From Sphingomonadales bacterium 12-68-11 (GTDB lineage Bacteria; Pseudomonadota; Alphaproteobacteria; Sphingomonadales; Sphingomonadaceae), in contig NCCV01000004.1 in the NCBI GenBank assembly GCA_002279825.1, forward strand, positions 166,354-230,353: a stretch of DNA of 64,000 bases. Direction: 5' to 3'. Position 1 is the first letter of the stretch. Each line of letters begins with the position of its first letter. Shown one piece after another: positions 48,764 through 57,787 of the stretch. A program made the translations under genes and the position numbers. A model generated the notes under the pieces. That model saw nothing but the letters and a program-made list of their open reading frames with translations. It searched no databases and was not told the DNA's origin.

Positions 48764-48771
48764 CGCGAATG

Positions 48772-48907
48772 GCCCTCTCCCCTTCAGGGGAGAGGGTTGG
48801 GAGAGGGGAACGCACTCTCCCATTTTCATTCATCGCGCTTCCATTCATCACAAGGGCCGGGGCGGATTCCCCCTCTCCCCGGCCCTCTCCCCTGAAGGGG
48901 AGAGGGA
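48772..48907. repeat. Long inverted repeat between serC and serA
   Basis: The left arm (about 48772-48810: CCCTCTCCCCTTCAGGGGAG, then AGGGTTGGGAGAGGGGAA) is the inverted complement of the right arm (about 48868-48907: TTCCCCCTCTCCCCGGCCCT, then CTCCCCTGAAGGGGAGAGG). Each arm is itself a hairpin. The right arm supplies the purine-rich GGGGAGAGGGAGA just before the serA start, so folding would hide its ribosome site. Confidence 0.8.
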
Positions 48908-48914
48908 GATTCTC

Positions 48915-50498
48915 ATGACGAAGCCCAAAGTTCTCATTTCCGACAAGATGGACCCCAACGCCGCGCGCATTTTCGAGGAGCGCGGCTGCGAGGTCGACGT
49001 GATCACCGGCAAGACTCCTGACGAGCTCAAGGCGATCATCGGCCAGTACGACGGACTGGCGATCCGCAGCTCGACCAAAGTGACCAAGGAGATCCTCGCG
49101 GCGGCGACCAACCTCAAGGTCGTCGGCCGCGCCGGGATCGGGGTCGACAACGTCGATATTCCCGCCGCCTCGGCCCAGGGCGTGGTGGTGATGAACACCC
49201 CGTTCGGCAACTCGATCACCACCGCCGAGCACGCCATTGCGCTGATGTTCGCGCTCGCCCGGCAATTGCCTGAAGCCGACGCCTCCACGCAGGCCGGCAA
49301 GTGGGAGAAGAACCGCTTCATGGGGGTCGAGCTGACCAGCAAGACGCTCGGCCTGATCGGCGCGGGCAACATCGGCTCGATCGTCGCCGATCGCGCGCTG
49401 GGCCTCAAGATGAAGGTCATCGCGTACGATCCGTTCCTCTCGCCCGAGCGGGCAATCGAACTCGGTATCGAGAAGGTCGATCTCGAGGCGCTGCTCGAGC
49501 GGGCGGATTTCATCACCCTGCACACCCCGCTGACCGACGACACCCGCAACATTCTCAACCGCGAGCGGCTCGAGAAGACCAAGAAGGGCGTGCGGATCAT
49601 CAATTGCGCGCGCGGCGGCCTGATCGACGAAGTCGCGCTCAAGGACCTGCTCGATTCGGGCCACATCGGGGGCGCCGCGCTCGACGTGTTCGTGACCGAA
49701 CCGGCGCACGAGCACCCGCTGTTCAACACCCCGAACTTCATCTCGACCCCGCACCTCGGCGCCTCGACCACCGAGGCGCAGGTCAATGTCGCGCTGCAGG
49801 TTGCCGAGCAGATGGCCGATTATCTGGTCACGGGCGGGGTCACCAACGCGCTCAACGTGCCGTCGCTCTCGGCCGAGGAAGCGCCCAAGCTGAAGCCCTA
49901 CATGGCGCTCGCCGAAAAGCTCGGCAGCCTGGTCGGCCAGCTCACCACCGGCGCGCTGGCGCGGATCTCGATCCATACCGAAGGCGCCGCCGCCGAACTC
50001 AATGCCAAACCGATCGTCGCCGCGGTGCTGGCCGGTTTCCTGCGCCAGCAGTCCGACACCGTGAACATGGTCAACGCACCGTTCCTGGCGCGCGAGCGCG
50101 GGCTGGAAGTGCGCGAGGTCCGCACCGAGAAGGGAGGCGACTACCACACCCTGCTGCGCGTCTCGGTCAAGACCGAAGGCGGCGAGCGGTCGGTCGCGGG
50201 CACGCTGTTCAGCAACGCCGAGCCGCGCCTGGTCGAACTGTTCGGCATCAAGGTCGAGGCCGAGCTGGCCGGGCACATGATGTACATCGTCAACGAGGAC
50301 GCGCCGGGCTTCATCGGCCGTATCGGCACACTGCTGGGCGAAAACGGCATCAACATCGGCACCTTCAACCTCGGCCGCCGCGAAGCCGGTGGGGAGGCGA
50401 TACTGCTGCTGTCGGTCGACAGCGCGGTGCCGGCCGACGTGCTCGACAAGGCCCGCCAGCTGCCGGGCGTCAAGCGCGTGCGCGCGCTGGCGTTCTAG
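48915..50498 (+). CDS. serA: D-3-phosphoglycerate dehydrogenase
   Basis: 527 residues from ATG 48915. It oxidises 3-phosphoglycerate to phosphohydroxypyruvate, the first step to serine. The substrate domain starts 'KVLISDKMDPNAARIFEERG'. The NAD domain has 'TLGLIGAGNIGSIVADRALGLKMKVIAYDPFL' (about 145-175), Arg/Glu/His catalytic residues in 'NCARGGLIDE', 'VFVTEPAHEHPLF' and 'TPHLGASTTEAQ'. An ASB domain (about 325-440) and a C-terminal ACT domain ('MMYIVNEDAPGFIGRIGTLLGENGINIGTFNLGR') complete the long type-1 form, in which ACT often binds serine for feedback. Confidence 0.96.
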   Translation: MTKPKVLISDKMDPNAARIFEERGCEVDVITGKTPDELKAIIGQYDGLAIRSSTKVTKEILAAATNLKVVGRAGIGVDNVDIPAASAQGVVVMNTPFGNSITTAEHAIALMFALARQLPEADASTQAGKWEKNRFMGVELTSKTLGLIGAGNIGSIVADRALGLKMKVIAYDPFLSPERAIELGIEKVDLEALLERADFITLHTPLTDDTRNILNRERLEKTKKGVRIINCARGGLIDEVALKDLLDSGHIGGAALDVFVTEPAHEHPLFNTPNFISTPHLGASTTEAQVNVALQVAEQMADYLVTGGVTNALNVPSLSAEEAPKLKPYMALAEKLGSLVGQLTTGALARISIHTEGAAAELNAKPIVAAVLAGFLRQQSDTVNMVNAPFLARERGLEVREVRTEKGGDYHTLLRVSVKTEGGERSVAGTLFSNAEPRLVELFGIKVEAELAGHMMYIVNEDAPGFIGRIGTLLGENGINIGTFNLGRREAGGEAILLLSVDSAVPADVLDKARQLPGVKRVRALAF

Positions 50499-50515
50499 GC
50501 CCATCGAGCCTGTGG

Positions 50516-50549
50516 GCCGTTCACCCTTCGCAAGCGGGGGGTGAACGGC
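50516..50549. terminator. Hairpin between serA and hisZ
   Basis: GCCGTTCACCC and GGGTGAACGGC are a perfect 11-bp inverted repeat with a 12-base loop, 18 bp after the serA stop. There is no T-run, so it may be a weak terminator, processing site or attenuating hairpin before hisZ. Confidence 0.5.
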
Positions 50550-50562
50550 TAAGGCGCCGCGC

Positions 50563-51690
50563 ATGATCGATCCCGCCGCCGACCTGCTGCCCGAGGGGCT
50601 CGAGGACCGCCTGCCGCAAAGCGCGGCGGCCGCGGCGCGGATCGAGCGCGCCATGCTCGAAGTGCTCGACGCGCACGGCTATGACCGGGTGCGGCCGCCG
50701 CTGGTCGAGTTCGAAGGGCCGATGGCCCGAAGAATGTCCGGTGGGCGGATGAACGGGGTGAGCACCCACCACCTGTTCCGCTTCGTCGATCCCAAAAGCC
50801 TGCGCCTGTTGGCGCTGCGCTCGGACATGACCCCGCAAGTCGGCCGCATCGCCGCGACCGGCCTCGCCGATGCGCCGCGGCCGCTGCGATTGTGCTACAG
50901 CGGCATGGTCGCGCGGATCGCCGGCGATCCGTTGGAGCCGCGCCGCGAGGGGCTCCAGCTTGGCGCCGAGCTGATCGGCAGCGATACCGTCGCCGCCGCC
51001 GCCGAAATCGTCGAGCTCGCGATCAGCGCGCTCGAGGCGGCCGGCGCACCCGCGCTGTCGATCGATTTCACGCTTCCCGACCTGGTCGATACCCTGGCCG
51101 CCGAGGAATTCCCGCTCGCGCCCGAGCAGGTCGATGCGGTCCGCCGCGAACTCGATATGAAGGATGCCGGCGCGCTCACCGCGGCGGGGGGCGAGGCTTA
51201 CCTGCCGCTGCTCTATGCCAGCGGGCCGGTGGACGAGGCGATCGGCAAGCTCGCCGCGATCGATGCCGGCGGGGCGCTGACCAGCCGGATCGAGGCGGTG
51301 CGGCAGATCGCCGCGCGGGTGGCGGACCGAGCCCGGTTGACGCTCGACCCGACCGAGCGGCACGGCTTCGAGTACCAGTCGTGGTTCGGCTTCGCGATCT
51401 ACGCCGCGGGTGTGCGCGGCACGCTCGGACGCGGCGGGACCTATCGGATCGGCGGTAGCGAGGAAGTGGCGATCGGTTTCTCGCTGTTCCCCGAGGAACT
51501 GGTCGAGGCGGTCAAGGCCGACGAGCCGAGCCGCCCGGCGGTATTCCTGCCGCTCGGCCACGACCGCGCCGCGGCCGCCAGGCTGCGCAGCGAAGGCTGG
51601 CGTACGGTGGCGGCGCTGGCGGAGAGCGACGAGGGCCAGGCCTTGGGCTGCTCGCACCGGCTCGAAGGTGGGGTGGCGGTTCCGTTGTGA
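50563..51690 (+). CDS. hisZ: ATP phosphoribosyltransferase regulatory subunit
   Basis: 375 residues. HisZ is a catalytically inert relative of histidyl-tRNA synthetase that activates the short form of HisG in histidine synthesis. The class II synthetase-like core shows 'LPEGLEDRLPQSAAAAARIERAMLEVLDAHGYDRVRPPLVEFEG', motif-2-like 'LLALRSDMTPQVGRIAATGL' and 'RPLRLCYSGMVAR', and the late 'RGTLGRGGTYRIGGSEEVAIGFSLFPEELVEAV'. It lacks the anticodon-binding end of true HisS. hisG is not in the window. It follows serA and normally precedes purA in related genomes; here an insertion separates them. Confidence 0.9.
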   Translation: MIDPAADLLPEGLEDRLPQSAAAAARIERAMLEVLDAHGYDRVRPPLVEFEGPMARRMSGGRMNGVSTHHLFRFVDPKSLRLLALRSDMTPQVGRIAATGLADAPRPLRLCYSGMVARIAGDPLEPRREGLQLGAELIGSDTVAAAAEIVELAISALEAAGAPALSIDFTLPDLVDTLAAEEFPLAPEQVDAVRRELDMKDAGALTAAGGEAYLPLLYASGPVDEAIGKLAAIDAGGALTSRIEAVRQIAARVADRARLTLDPTERHGFEYQSWFGFAIYAAGVRGTLGRGGTYRIGGSEEVAIGFSLFPEELVEAVKADEPSRPAVFLPLGHDRAAAARLRSEGWRTVAALAESDEGQALGCSHRLEGGVAVPL

Positions 51691-51694
51691 TCCA

Positions 51695-51715
51695 CCCTCC
51701 CCTCAGGGGGGAGGG
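51695..51715. terminator. Bidirectional hairpin between hisZ and the esterase gene
   Basis: CCCTCCCCTC and the complementary GGGGGGAGGG form a tight hairpin between two convergent genes. The stop codon of the minus-strand gene (51703-51705) lies in its loop. Confidence 0.6.
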
Positions 51716-52578
51716 CTCAATATGTCACGCAACCAGGTTCGCGCCGCCTCGGTCGGCGGGAAGCCCGGGGCGCCGAACTTGCGGCTCAGCATGACATGCG
51801 CGCTGGCGCCGCGCCCGGCGAAACCCAGTCGCTCGGCGGGGGTACCGGCCCTTGCCAGCGCTCTTTCCAGCAGCTCGGCCTGACGCGCGCTCGCGGTCCG
51901 CGCCGTATGGAGGATCAGGAAGGCGCGCGCGTTGGGCGCCTGAGCGGCGTGCAGCGCGGGCGAGAGCTGCGCCAGCAGCGGCGCGTCCCCCGGCGGCAGC
52001 GCGGGCACGATCAACCGGCGGTCGAGCCAGCCGGAACGCACGCTGCGCTCGCGCGCATCGTAGGCGGCGCCGTCGTTGGCCACGACCCCGGCCAGATCGC
52101 CAGGCGCAAGCCCGACCGCGCCGAGATAGCCGGGATCCGTCGCGACCAGCGCGGCGAGGTGCGCGCCCGAGCTGTGGCCCATCAGCACGATCCGCGTCCG
52201 GTCGATACCGAGCGCCTCGCTCGCGTCCCACAGCGCGCGCAGGCCCGCGGCGATATCGGCTGCTATGTCCGCCACGCCGACTTCAGGTACGAGCCGGAAA
52301 TTGAGCGAGCCGAAGTGCCAGCCTTCGGCGCGGCAGAACGGCGCTTTGCGGTCGGCGAGCCGGCGGGCCTTGTCGCCGAACTGCCAGGCGCCGCCGTGGA
52401 CGAAGGCGACCAGCGGCCGCACGCCTGCCCCGGCCGAGTATAAGTCGAGCGCCTGGAGCGGATGCTGGCCGTACGCGAGCGTGCGGTCGGGCCGCTGGTA
52501 GCGCTTCTCGGACACGGCGGGCTGGCCGGGCAGGCCGTAACCGAGGGCGACGGCAAGGAGCGTGGTCAGGCGCGGCAC
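51703..52578 (-). CDS. Esterase of the alpha/beta-hydrolase fold (copy 1)
   Basis: 291 residues with a signal-like hydrophobic start (about 1-20). The oxyanion line is 'LVAFVHGGAWQFGDK' (HGG at 61-63), and the nucleophile elbow is 'IVLMGHSSGAHLAALVATDP' (GHSSG, Ser136). The acid and histidine follow toward the end ('GRGASAHVMLS'). This is the esterase/kynurenine-formamidase-like branch. Its neighbour at 52612 is a clear paralogue with the same order of motifs, 33 bp upstream in the same direction. The two genes, together with the cytochrome, lie on the minus strand between hisZ and purA. The substrate is unknown. Confidence 0.8.
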   Translation of the reverse strand: MPRLTTLLAVALGYGLPGQPAVSEKRYQRPDRTLAYGQHPLQALDLYSAGAGVRPLVAFVHGGAWQFGDKARRLADRKAPFCRAEGWHFGSLNFRLVPEVGVADIAADIAAGLRALWDASEALGIDRTRIVLMGHSSGAHLAALVATDPGYLGAVGLAPGDLAGVVANDGAAYDARERSVRSGWLDRRLIVPALPPGDAPLLAQLSPALHAAQAPNARAFLILHTARTASARQAELLERALARAGTPAERLGFAGRGASAHVMLSRKFGAPGFPPTEAARTWLRDILSPPP

Positions 52579-52611
52579 GGACCGCGCTGTGCCGCGCCCT
52601 TGCGGGCCGCG

Positions 52612-53496
52612 CTAGCCGAAAATCCGCGCCAGGAAGGCATCGACGACGGCGGTTGCCGGATAGTCGGGATCGCCCAGTTCGCGGTTGATCTGCGCGTGGC
52701 CTCTCAGGCCCCGGCCCGGGAAGCCCCGCACCACCGCACTGCTGCCGGCCTGCCGGAGCGCGGCCCCGAGCGCTTCGCTCTGGCGCTTTCCGTCGTCGCG
52801 CTGGACGTGGAGGATCAGGAACTCGGCGGCATTGGGCGCGCCCGCCTGGCGGGTCGGCGAGAGCCGCGCCTGGCGCGCCGGATCGGTGCCGAACGCTTGC
52901 TCGTAGGTACCGCGCATGATCGGCGGCCCGTCACCCATCTGCGCCGCGACGTCGTAAGCCGCGCCGTCGAGCGGGACGATCCCGGCCACGTCGGCGAAGG
53001 ACAGGCCCGCCGTGAGCAAGTAGGCTGGATCGGTCCCGACCAGCGCCACCAGATGCGCGCCGGCGCTATGCCCGACGAGTGCCATCCGCCGCGCGTCGAA
53101 CCCGAGCGTTGCGGCGCGCGCCTTGAGCGCCGCGAGCGCGGCGGCCACGTCGGCGCCCTGCTGCTCGACCGTTGCCTCGGGCACCAGCCGGTAGTTGACC
53201 GAGGCGACCGCATAGCCTTGCGCGCGCCAGTGCGAGAGCTTGGCCGAGCCGTCCATCATCCGCTTGTCGCCGCGCTTCCACCCGCCGCCGTGGACGAACA
53301 CCACCAGGGGCGCGTTGGCCGAAGGACCGGCCCAGTAATCGACCACCTGGAGCCGGTCGCTGCCATAGGCGACGGCCTGCTTGGCGGGATCGGCGCGCCG
53401 TTCGGCACCCGCCCGGCCGCTGCCGACCTGGGCGGCAGCGGCGGCGGTGAGCGAGAGCGCGGCAGCGGCAAGCACGAGAGTGAGGAATGTGCGCAT
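52612..53496 (-). CDS. Secreted esterase of the alpha/beta-hydrolase fold (copy 2)
   Basis: 294 residues with a signal peptide (about 1-22, ending TAAAAAQ). 'LVVFVHGGGWKRGDKRMM' (HGGGW, 69-73) gives the oxyanion hole, and 'MALVGHSAGAHLVALVGTDP' (GHSAG, Ser144) the nucleophile. 'GRGLRGHAQINREL' probably holds the catalytic histidine. It shares 'ASVNYRLVPEATV' and 'LILHVQRDD' with the neighbouring copy, which has 'GSLNFRLVPEVGV' and 'LILHTARTA', so the two arose by tandem duplication. Periplasmic action is expected. The substrate is unknown. Confidence 0.85.
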   Translation of the reverse strand: MRTFLTLVLAAAALSLTAAAAAQVGSGRAGAERRADPAKQAVAYGSDRLQVVDYWAGPSANAPLVVFVHGGGWKRGDKRMMDGSAKLSHWRAQGYAVASVNYRLVPEATVEQQGADVAAALAALKARAATLGFDARRMALVGHSAGAHLVALVGTDPAYLLTAGLSFADVAGIVPLDGAAYDVAAQMGDGPPIMRGTYEQAFGTDPARQARLSPTRQAGAPNAAEFLILHVQRDDGKRQSEALGAALRQAGSSAVVRGFPGRGLRGHAQINRELGDPDYPATAVVDAFLARIFG

Positions 53497-53566
53497 CGGG
53501 AGCCCTTTCGCCGACTCTACGTTCGGCGCCGGGTCTCCCTTCGCGGCTCGCTGCAGAATCCGCGCG

Positions 53567-54136
53567 CTAGATGTGGTCGCGGTACTTTTCGACCAGCGCC
53601 TTCTGGTCCGGGTACCAGAACTCGAGATGGCAATCCTCGCACACCCCGTCGAGCTGATCGATCAGCGGCGAGGCTTTGGCGGGATCGTGCGCCCGCGCGG
53701 CCTTGCTCAAGTCACCCATGTGCGCGGCGAGCACGCCGGCCATGTCGCGCAGCACCTGCGGCCGCTTGTCGATCGCTTCCTGGACGTGCGCCGCGCTGTG
53801 GCCGTAGGGGATGTCCTCGTCGGAGATCTTCACGCCCGGCTTGGCGACCACGATCGGATCCATGTGCGCGATCTCCGTGGCGGCCTTTTGCACCGCGTCG
53901 GCGCGCGATGCCAGTTCGGCCCATTCCTGATCGCTCATCAGCCTGGGGTCGATGATCGCGCGGTCGTCGAGCTTGGGGTTGGTCAGCTCCCAGACTTCGT
54001 CGGCATGGACGTCGATCTGATCCTTCATCACTTCGTGAAAGGTGAGCTGCGGGGCGGCGGCGGGCGTGTCAGGCTGTGCCGAGCAACCCCCGGCCAGCGC
54101 GAACAATGCAAGGGCGCCGATGCGAGCGAATGTCAT
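53567..54136 (-). CDS. c-type cytochrome lipoprotein (cytochrome c'-like)
   Basis: 189 residues from ATG 54136, with CTGGAGG upstream. A lipobox LAGGC (Cys18) suggests anchoring in the membrane on the periplasmic side. The body is helical ('LTFHEVMKDQIDVHADEVWELTN', 'MAGVLAAHMGDLSKAARAHDP'). It ends with one haem-binding motif 'VCEDCHLEFWYP' (CxxCH at 166-170), placed near the C-terminus as in cytochrome c' and c556. There is no obvious redox partner beside it. The haem site at the C-terminus fits a four-helix bundle. It may handle nitric oxide or act as an electron carrier; this is inferred from the family only. Confidence 0.8.
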   Translation of the reverse strand: MTFARIGALALFALAGGCSAQPDTPAAAPQLTFHEVMKDQIDVHADEVWELTNPKLDDRAIIDPRLMSDQEWAELASRADAVQKAATEIAHMDPIVVAKPGVKISDEDIPYGHSAAHVQEAIDKRPQVLRDMAGVLAAHMGDLSKAARAHDPAKASPLIDQLDGVCEDCHLEFWYPDQKALVEKYRDHI

Positions 54137-54354
54137 AACCCGACCTCCAGATCCGGGGCGCGAGCCGGGCGCCCGCTCCGAGGTAGGCACTCGGTTCGGG
54201 CGCCCCAAGCGAATTACCGTAATCGCTCCGTTACGCCGGTTGTTACACACCCAGTGCGGTCCGCCGGGCACTCGGTTCGGCGCAAGAGCGGTGTTTTTAA
54301 GAAACCCTCCCGTCCACCGGACGTATTGATTGCAAGCCATTGGATATAAATGTC

Positions 54355-54531
54355 ATGCAAGGAGATCGGATCGTCGCGGTGGCGCTGCTGAACGAGCCCA
54401 CGTTCAAAATGCTGCAGAGCAGCCTCAAGCGCGTTTACCATATCGACGAGACGTGCCGCTTCGATCGGCTGATCGAAGCCCTCGACGAACTGGAATCGCA
54501 GGTTCGCCGCGAGCCGGACGGCGACGCCTGA
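54355..54531 (+). CDS. Small conserved-looking protein of unknown function
   Basis: 58 residues from ATG 54355 (TTG 54340 is possible). It is a compact alpha/beta protein, 'MQGDRIVAVALLNEPTFKML' and then 'VYHIDETCRFDRLIEALDEL', with one cysteine and an acidic end. No domain name comes to mind. It sits between the cytochrome and purA on the purA strand, about 95 bp upstream of it. The upstream 200 bp contain no other gene; I see a possible AT-rich promoter-like stretch near 54325-54352 but no clear motif. Confidence 0.45.
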   Translation: MQGDRIVAVALLNEPTFKMLQSSLKRVYHIDETCRFDRLIEALDELESQVRREPDGDA

Positions 54532-54626
54532 GCGCCCGCCCACCCAAGGCCATTGCCCGCAGCGCGCAGAAGCCTTAGGGCCCGCGCGGTTTGCCGCCCT
54601 CGGGGCCGGCCTCGCAGGATCATCGG

Positions 54627-55916
54627 ATGCCCAACGTCACCGTCGTCGGCGCCCAGTGGGGCGATGAGGGCAAAGGCAAGATCGTCGACTGGCTCGCCGC
54701 GCGCGCCGACGTGGTGGTGCGCTTCCAGGGCGGGCACAACGCCGGGCACACGCTCGTCGTCGGCAACACCACTTACAAGCTGAGCCTGCTGCCGAGCGGA
54801 ATCGTGACCGGCACGCTGTCGCTGATCGGCAACGGCGTGGTGCTCGATCCCTGGGCGCTCAAGGCCGAGATCGAGAAGCTCGAAGGGCAGGGCGTCAAGA
54901 TCACGCCCGACAACTTCGCGGTCGCCGATACCTGCCCGCTGATCCTGCCGGTCCACCGCGAGCTCGACGTGATGCGCGAGGCGGCCGCCGGCAAAGGCAA
55001 GATCGGCACCACCGGGCGCGGCATCGGCCCGGCCTACGAGGACAAAGTCGGCCGCCGCGCGATCCGGGTCTGCGATCTGGCGCATCTGGGCGAGCTCGAG
55101 CCGCAGTTCGATCGCCTCTGCGCGCACCACGATGCGCTGCGCGCGGGGTTCGGCGAGCCGCCGATCGACCGCGCCAGGCTGCTCGCCGATCTCACCGAAA
55201 TCGCCCCCTTCGTGCAGCAGTTCGCCCAGCCGGTGTGGAAGCGGCTGCGCGATCTGCGCAAGGAAGGCGTGCGCATCCTGTTCGAAGGCGCGCAGGGCGT
55301 GCTGCTCGATGTCGATCACGGCACCTATCCGTTCGTCACCAGCTCGAACACCGTCAGCGGCACCGTGGCCAGCGGCAGCGGGCTGGGCCCGGGCGCCGCC
55401 GGGTTCGTGCTCGGCATCGTCAAGGCCTATACCACCCGCGTCGGTTCGGGCCCGTTCCCGACCGAGCTGAGCGACGCCGCCGGCCAGCGGCTGGGCGAGC
55501 GCGGCCACGAGTTCGGCACCGTGACCGGCCGCCAGCGCCGCTGCGGCTGGTTCGACGCGGTGCTGGTGCGGCAAAGCTGCGCGATCAGCGGCGTGACCGG
55601 CATCGCGCTGACCAAGCTCGACGTGCTCGACGGGTTCGAGACGGTGAAGATTTGCACCGGCTACCGGCTCGACGGCCAGGAACTCGACCATCTCCCCGCC
55701 AGCGCCTTCGAACAGGCGCGGGTCGAGCCGATCTACGAAGAGTTCGACGGCTGGAGCGAGACCACGATGGGCGCGCGCCGCTGGGCCGACCTGCCCGCGC
55801 AGGCGATCAAATACATCCGCCGCATCGAGGAACTGATCGAATGCCCGGTCGCGACCGTCTCGACCGGCCCGGAGCGCGACGACACGATCCTCGTGCGCAA
55901 TCCGTTTGCCGACTGA
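54627..55916 (+). CDS. purA: Adenylosuccinate synthetase
   Basis: 429 residues from ATG 54627. PurA joins IMP and aspartate with GTP to make adenylosuccinate for AMP synthesis. '[21 protein letters not shown]' (P-loop with catalytic Asp and His later in 'GHNAGHTLV'), '[26 protein letters not shown]', '[24 protein letters not shown]', '[12 protein letters not shown]' and '[12 protein letters not shown]' are all present, and the length is standard. It is followed after 36 bp by the methyltransferase gene. Confidence 0.97.
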   Translation: MPNVTVVGAQWGDEGKGKIVDWLAARADVVVRFQGGHNAGHTLVVGNTTYKLSLLPSGIVTGTLSLIGNGVVLDPWALKAEIEKLEGQGVKITPDNFAVADTCPLILPVHRELDVMREAAAGKGKIGTTGRGIGPAYEDKVGRRAIRVCDLAHLGELEPQFDRLCAHHDALRAGFGEPPIDRARLLADLTEIAPFVQQFAQPVWKRLRDLRKEGVRILFEGAQGVLLDVDHGTYPFVTSSNTVSGTVASGSGLGPGAAGFVLGIVKAYTTRVGSGPFPTELSDAAGQRLGERGHEFGTVTGRQRRCGWFDAVLVRQSCAISGVTGIALTKLDVLDGFETVKICTGYRLDGQELDHLPASAFEQARVEPIYEEFDGWSETTMGARRWADLPAQAIKYIRRIEELIECPVATVSTGPERDDTILVRNPFAD

Positions 55917-55952
55917 CCGCGCGTCGGGCATGGCCGCGCCCGGGATGGAACG

Positions 55953-56684
55953 ATGACCTCGCGCGAGAAAACCGGACTGCTGTCGATCGCCGAAAAGCCG
56001 CCCGCGCGGCCGCTTGGGGAGAAGCTGTTCACAGTCGCCTGGGGGGCGATCCAGTGGCCCTGGCTGGCGCGCAGCCTGTGGGGCGGGCGGCTTGCCGACA
56101 AGCACGCGCTGCTCGATCGGCTCGGCCTCCCGCACGACGCGCTCCCGCATCTCGGCAGCTGGAAGGCGGACACGTTCCTGCTGTGGCGGATCGTCACCGC
56201 GATCGAGAAGATCAGGCCGCAGCAGGTGGTCGAGATCAGCTGCGGCGCGACTTCGCTGGTGATCGCCCGCGCGCTCGAATTGAACGGCGGCGGCAAGCTG
56301 ATGAGCTTCGATTCGACTGCCGAGTTCGTCGCCTCGACCGGCCAGTGGCTGGCCGACAACGGGCTCCACGCCGACATCCGCCACGCCCCGATCGCGCCCG
56401 ACAAGTCCGACTGGTCGTCGCTGTGGTACGATTTGCCGGCGGTGCCGGCGAAGATCGATCTCCTCATCATCGACGGGCCGCACTGGGCGCTGGGTCCGTT
56501 CATCCGCGGCCGCGCCGAAAAGCTGTTCGATCGCATTCCGGTCGGCGGAATGGTCATGCTCGACGACGCCGCTCGCCCCGGCGAGCGCGTAGTGGCGCGG
56601 CGCTGGCGAAAACGCTGGCCGGGGTTCACGTTCCGCTATGAATCGGGCGCCAAGGGCACGCTGATCGGCGAACGGGTCAACTGA
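55953..56684 (+). CDS. Class I SAM-dependent methyltransferase-like protein
   Basis: 243 residues. The first 75 residues are helical and hydrophobic ('FTVAWGAIQWPWLARSLWGG'), so the protein may touch the membrane. A Rossmann-type fold follows: 'IRPQQVVEISCGATSLVIARALE' in the SAM loop position (about 86-108), 'GKLMSFDSTAEFVASTGQWL' for the adenine site, 'KIDLLIIDGPHW' (about 170) and 'VGGMVMLDDAARPGERVV'. This is the methyltransf_24 arrangement. ISCGATS is a weak version of the glycine loop. The substrate is unknown. It may be cotranscribed with purA. Confidence 0.7.
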   Translation: MTSREKTGLLSIAEKPPARPLGEKLFTVAWGAIQWPWLARSLWGGRLADKHALLDRLGLPHDALPHLGSWKADTFLLWRIVTAIEKIRPQQVVEISCGATSLVIARALELNGGGKLMSFDSTAEFVASTGQWLADNGLHADIRHAPIAPDKSDWSSLWYDLPAVPAKIDLLIIDGPHWALGPFIRGRAEKLFDRIPVGGMVMLDDAARPGERVVARRWRKRWPGFTFRYESGAKGTLIGERVN

Positions 56685-56760
56685 TTTGGTCCGAATCCGA
56701 TCTTGACCTGATCCTGCTTTGTTCGCATCCTTTCGCATCGAACGATTCGGGAGCGAGCCG

Positions 56761-57750
56761 GTGCTGCAAGCCAATTTCGCCTATGCGGCGGGCAATGATC
56801 CGGCCGCGCTGGCGGTCTCAATCTTTGCCGAGCGCGACCGGCTGCGCGACGAGATGCGCGGCGACGTGCTGGCCGCGGGACTGGCCGTGCGCGAATGCGC
56901 GCCGCTGGCTGCCCTGCTCGAAGGCCCGGTGCGGCCGATCGGCGACGTGGTGCTGATCGATTGCCCGGCGCCGGGCGGCGCGGCCCTCGCGGCGCTGGCG
57001 CGGATCGACGTGCGCGCCGCGCGCTCGGGCGCGCGATTGGTGGTTTCGACCAGCGTCGCCGCGCTCGACGACGTGTTCGCGTGCTGCGACCAGTCCGCGC
57101 CGCAGATCCTGGTCGAGCCGAGCCGGGCGGAGCGGGTCATCGCGCTCGGCCGGGTGCTGGCGGAAGTGCCGCGGCTGCGTGTGCGCGAGTTGAGCGAAGA
57201 GGACCGCCTGACGCTGCTCCGGCTGACCGAGCAGGTCACGCGGCTGGCCGAGCGGCTGGAAGCCTTCGGGGGCGGCGCGGCGGCCTCCTCGGGCTTGGGC
57301 GCGGAAAGCGGAGGGTTCCGCGTCGAAAGCCCGTCGCCCGGCTATCGCGCCCCGCCCGGCGACGATCCCGCCGACCGGCTGACGCGCGCGGCACGGCCGC
57401 CGCTGCCCGATCCGCGGCTGGTGCGCCGGATTATCCGCCAGCGCCAGTTGCGGGCGCGCCATTTCGACGGCGAGCTGTTCGCCGATCCGGCCTGGGACAT
57501 GCTGCTCGACCTGACCGCCGCGCGCGCCGAGCATATCCGCGTCTCGGTGACGTCGCTGTGCATCGCTAGCGGGGTGCCGCCGACCACCGCGCTGCGCTGG
57601 ATCACGCAGATGAGCGAGGCCGGGCTGCTTCAGCGGGTCGAGGACGAGACCGACCGGCGGCGCGCCTTCATCGCCCTGACCGACCGCGCCGCCGAGGCGA
57701 TGGCGCGCTATTTCGCCGAACTGGGCCGCAGCGCCGCACAGCTTGTATGA
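56761..57750 (+). CDS. MarR-like winged-helix protein with receiver-like N-terminal domain
   Basis: 329 residues from GTG 56761, chosen for GGGAGCGAG just upstream; TTG 56719 is possible. The N-terminal part (about 15-150) has receiver-like alternation of strands and helices ('VVLIDCPAPGGAALAALAR', 'ARLVVSTSVAALDDVFACC') but lacks the acidic triad, so it would not be phosphorylated. The C-terminal 110 residues carry the winged helix 'RVSVTSLCIASGVPPTTALRWITQMSEAGLLQRVEDETDRRRAFIALTDRAAEAM', in which the recognition helix is PPTTALRWITQM. A linker rich in glycine/serine joins them. It probably is a DNA-binding regulator. Confidence 0.75.
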   Translation: MLQANFAYAAGNDPAALAVSIFAERDRLRDEMRGDVLAAGLAVRECAPLAALLEGPVRPIGDVVLIDCPAPGGAALAALARIDVRAARSGARLVVSTSVAALDDVFACCDQSAPQILVEPSRAERVIALGRVLAEVPRLRVRELSEEDRLTLLRLTEQVTRLAERLEAFGGGAAASSGLGAESGGFRVESPSPGYRAPPGDDPADRLTRAARPPLPDPRLVRRIIRQRQLRARHFDGELFADPAWDMLLDLTAARAEHIRVSVTSLCIASGVPPTTALRWITQMSEAGLLQRVEDETDRRRAFIALTDRAAEAMARYFAELGRSAAQLV

Positions 57751-57787
57751 GGCGCGCCGCGTAGCTAAAGCGCCGGTCCGCACCGTG

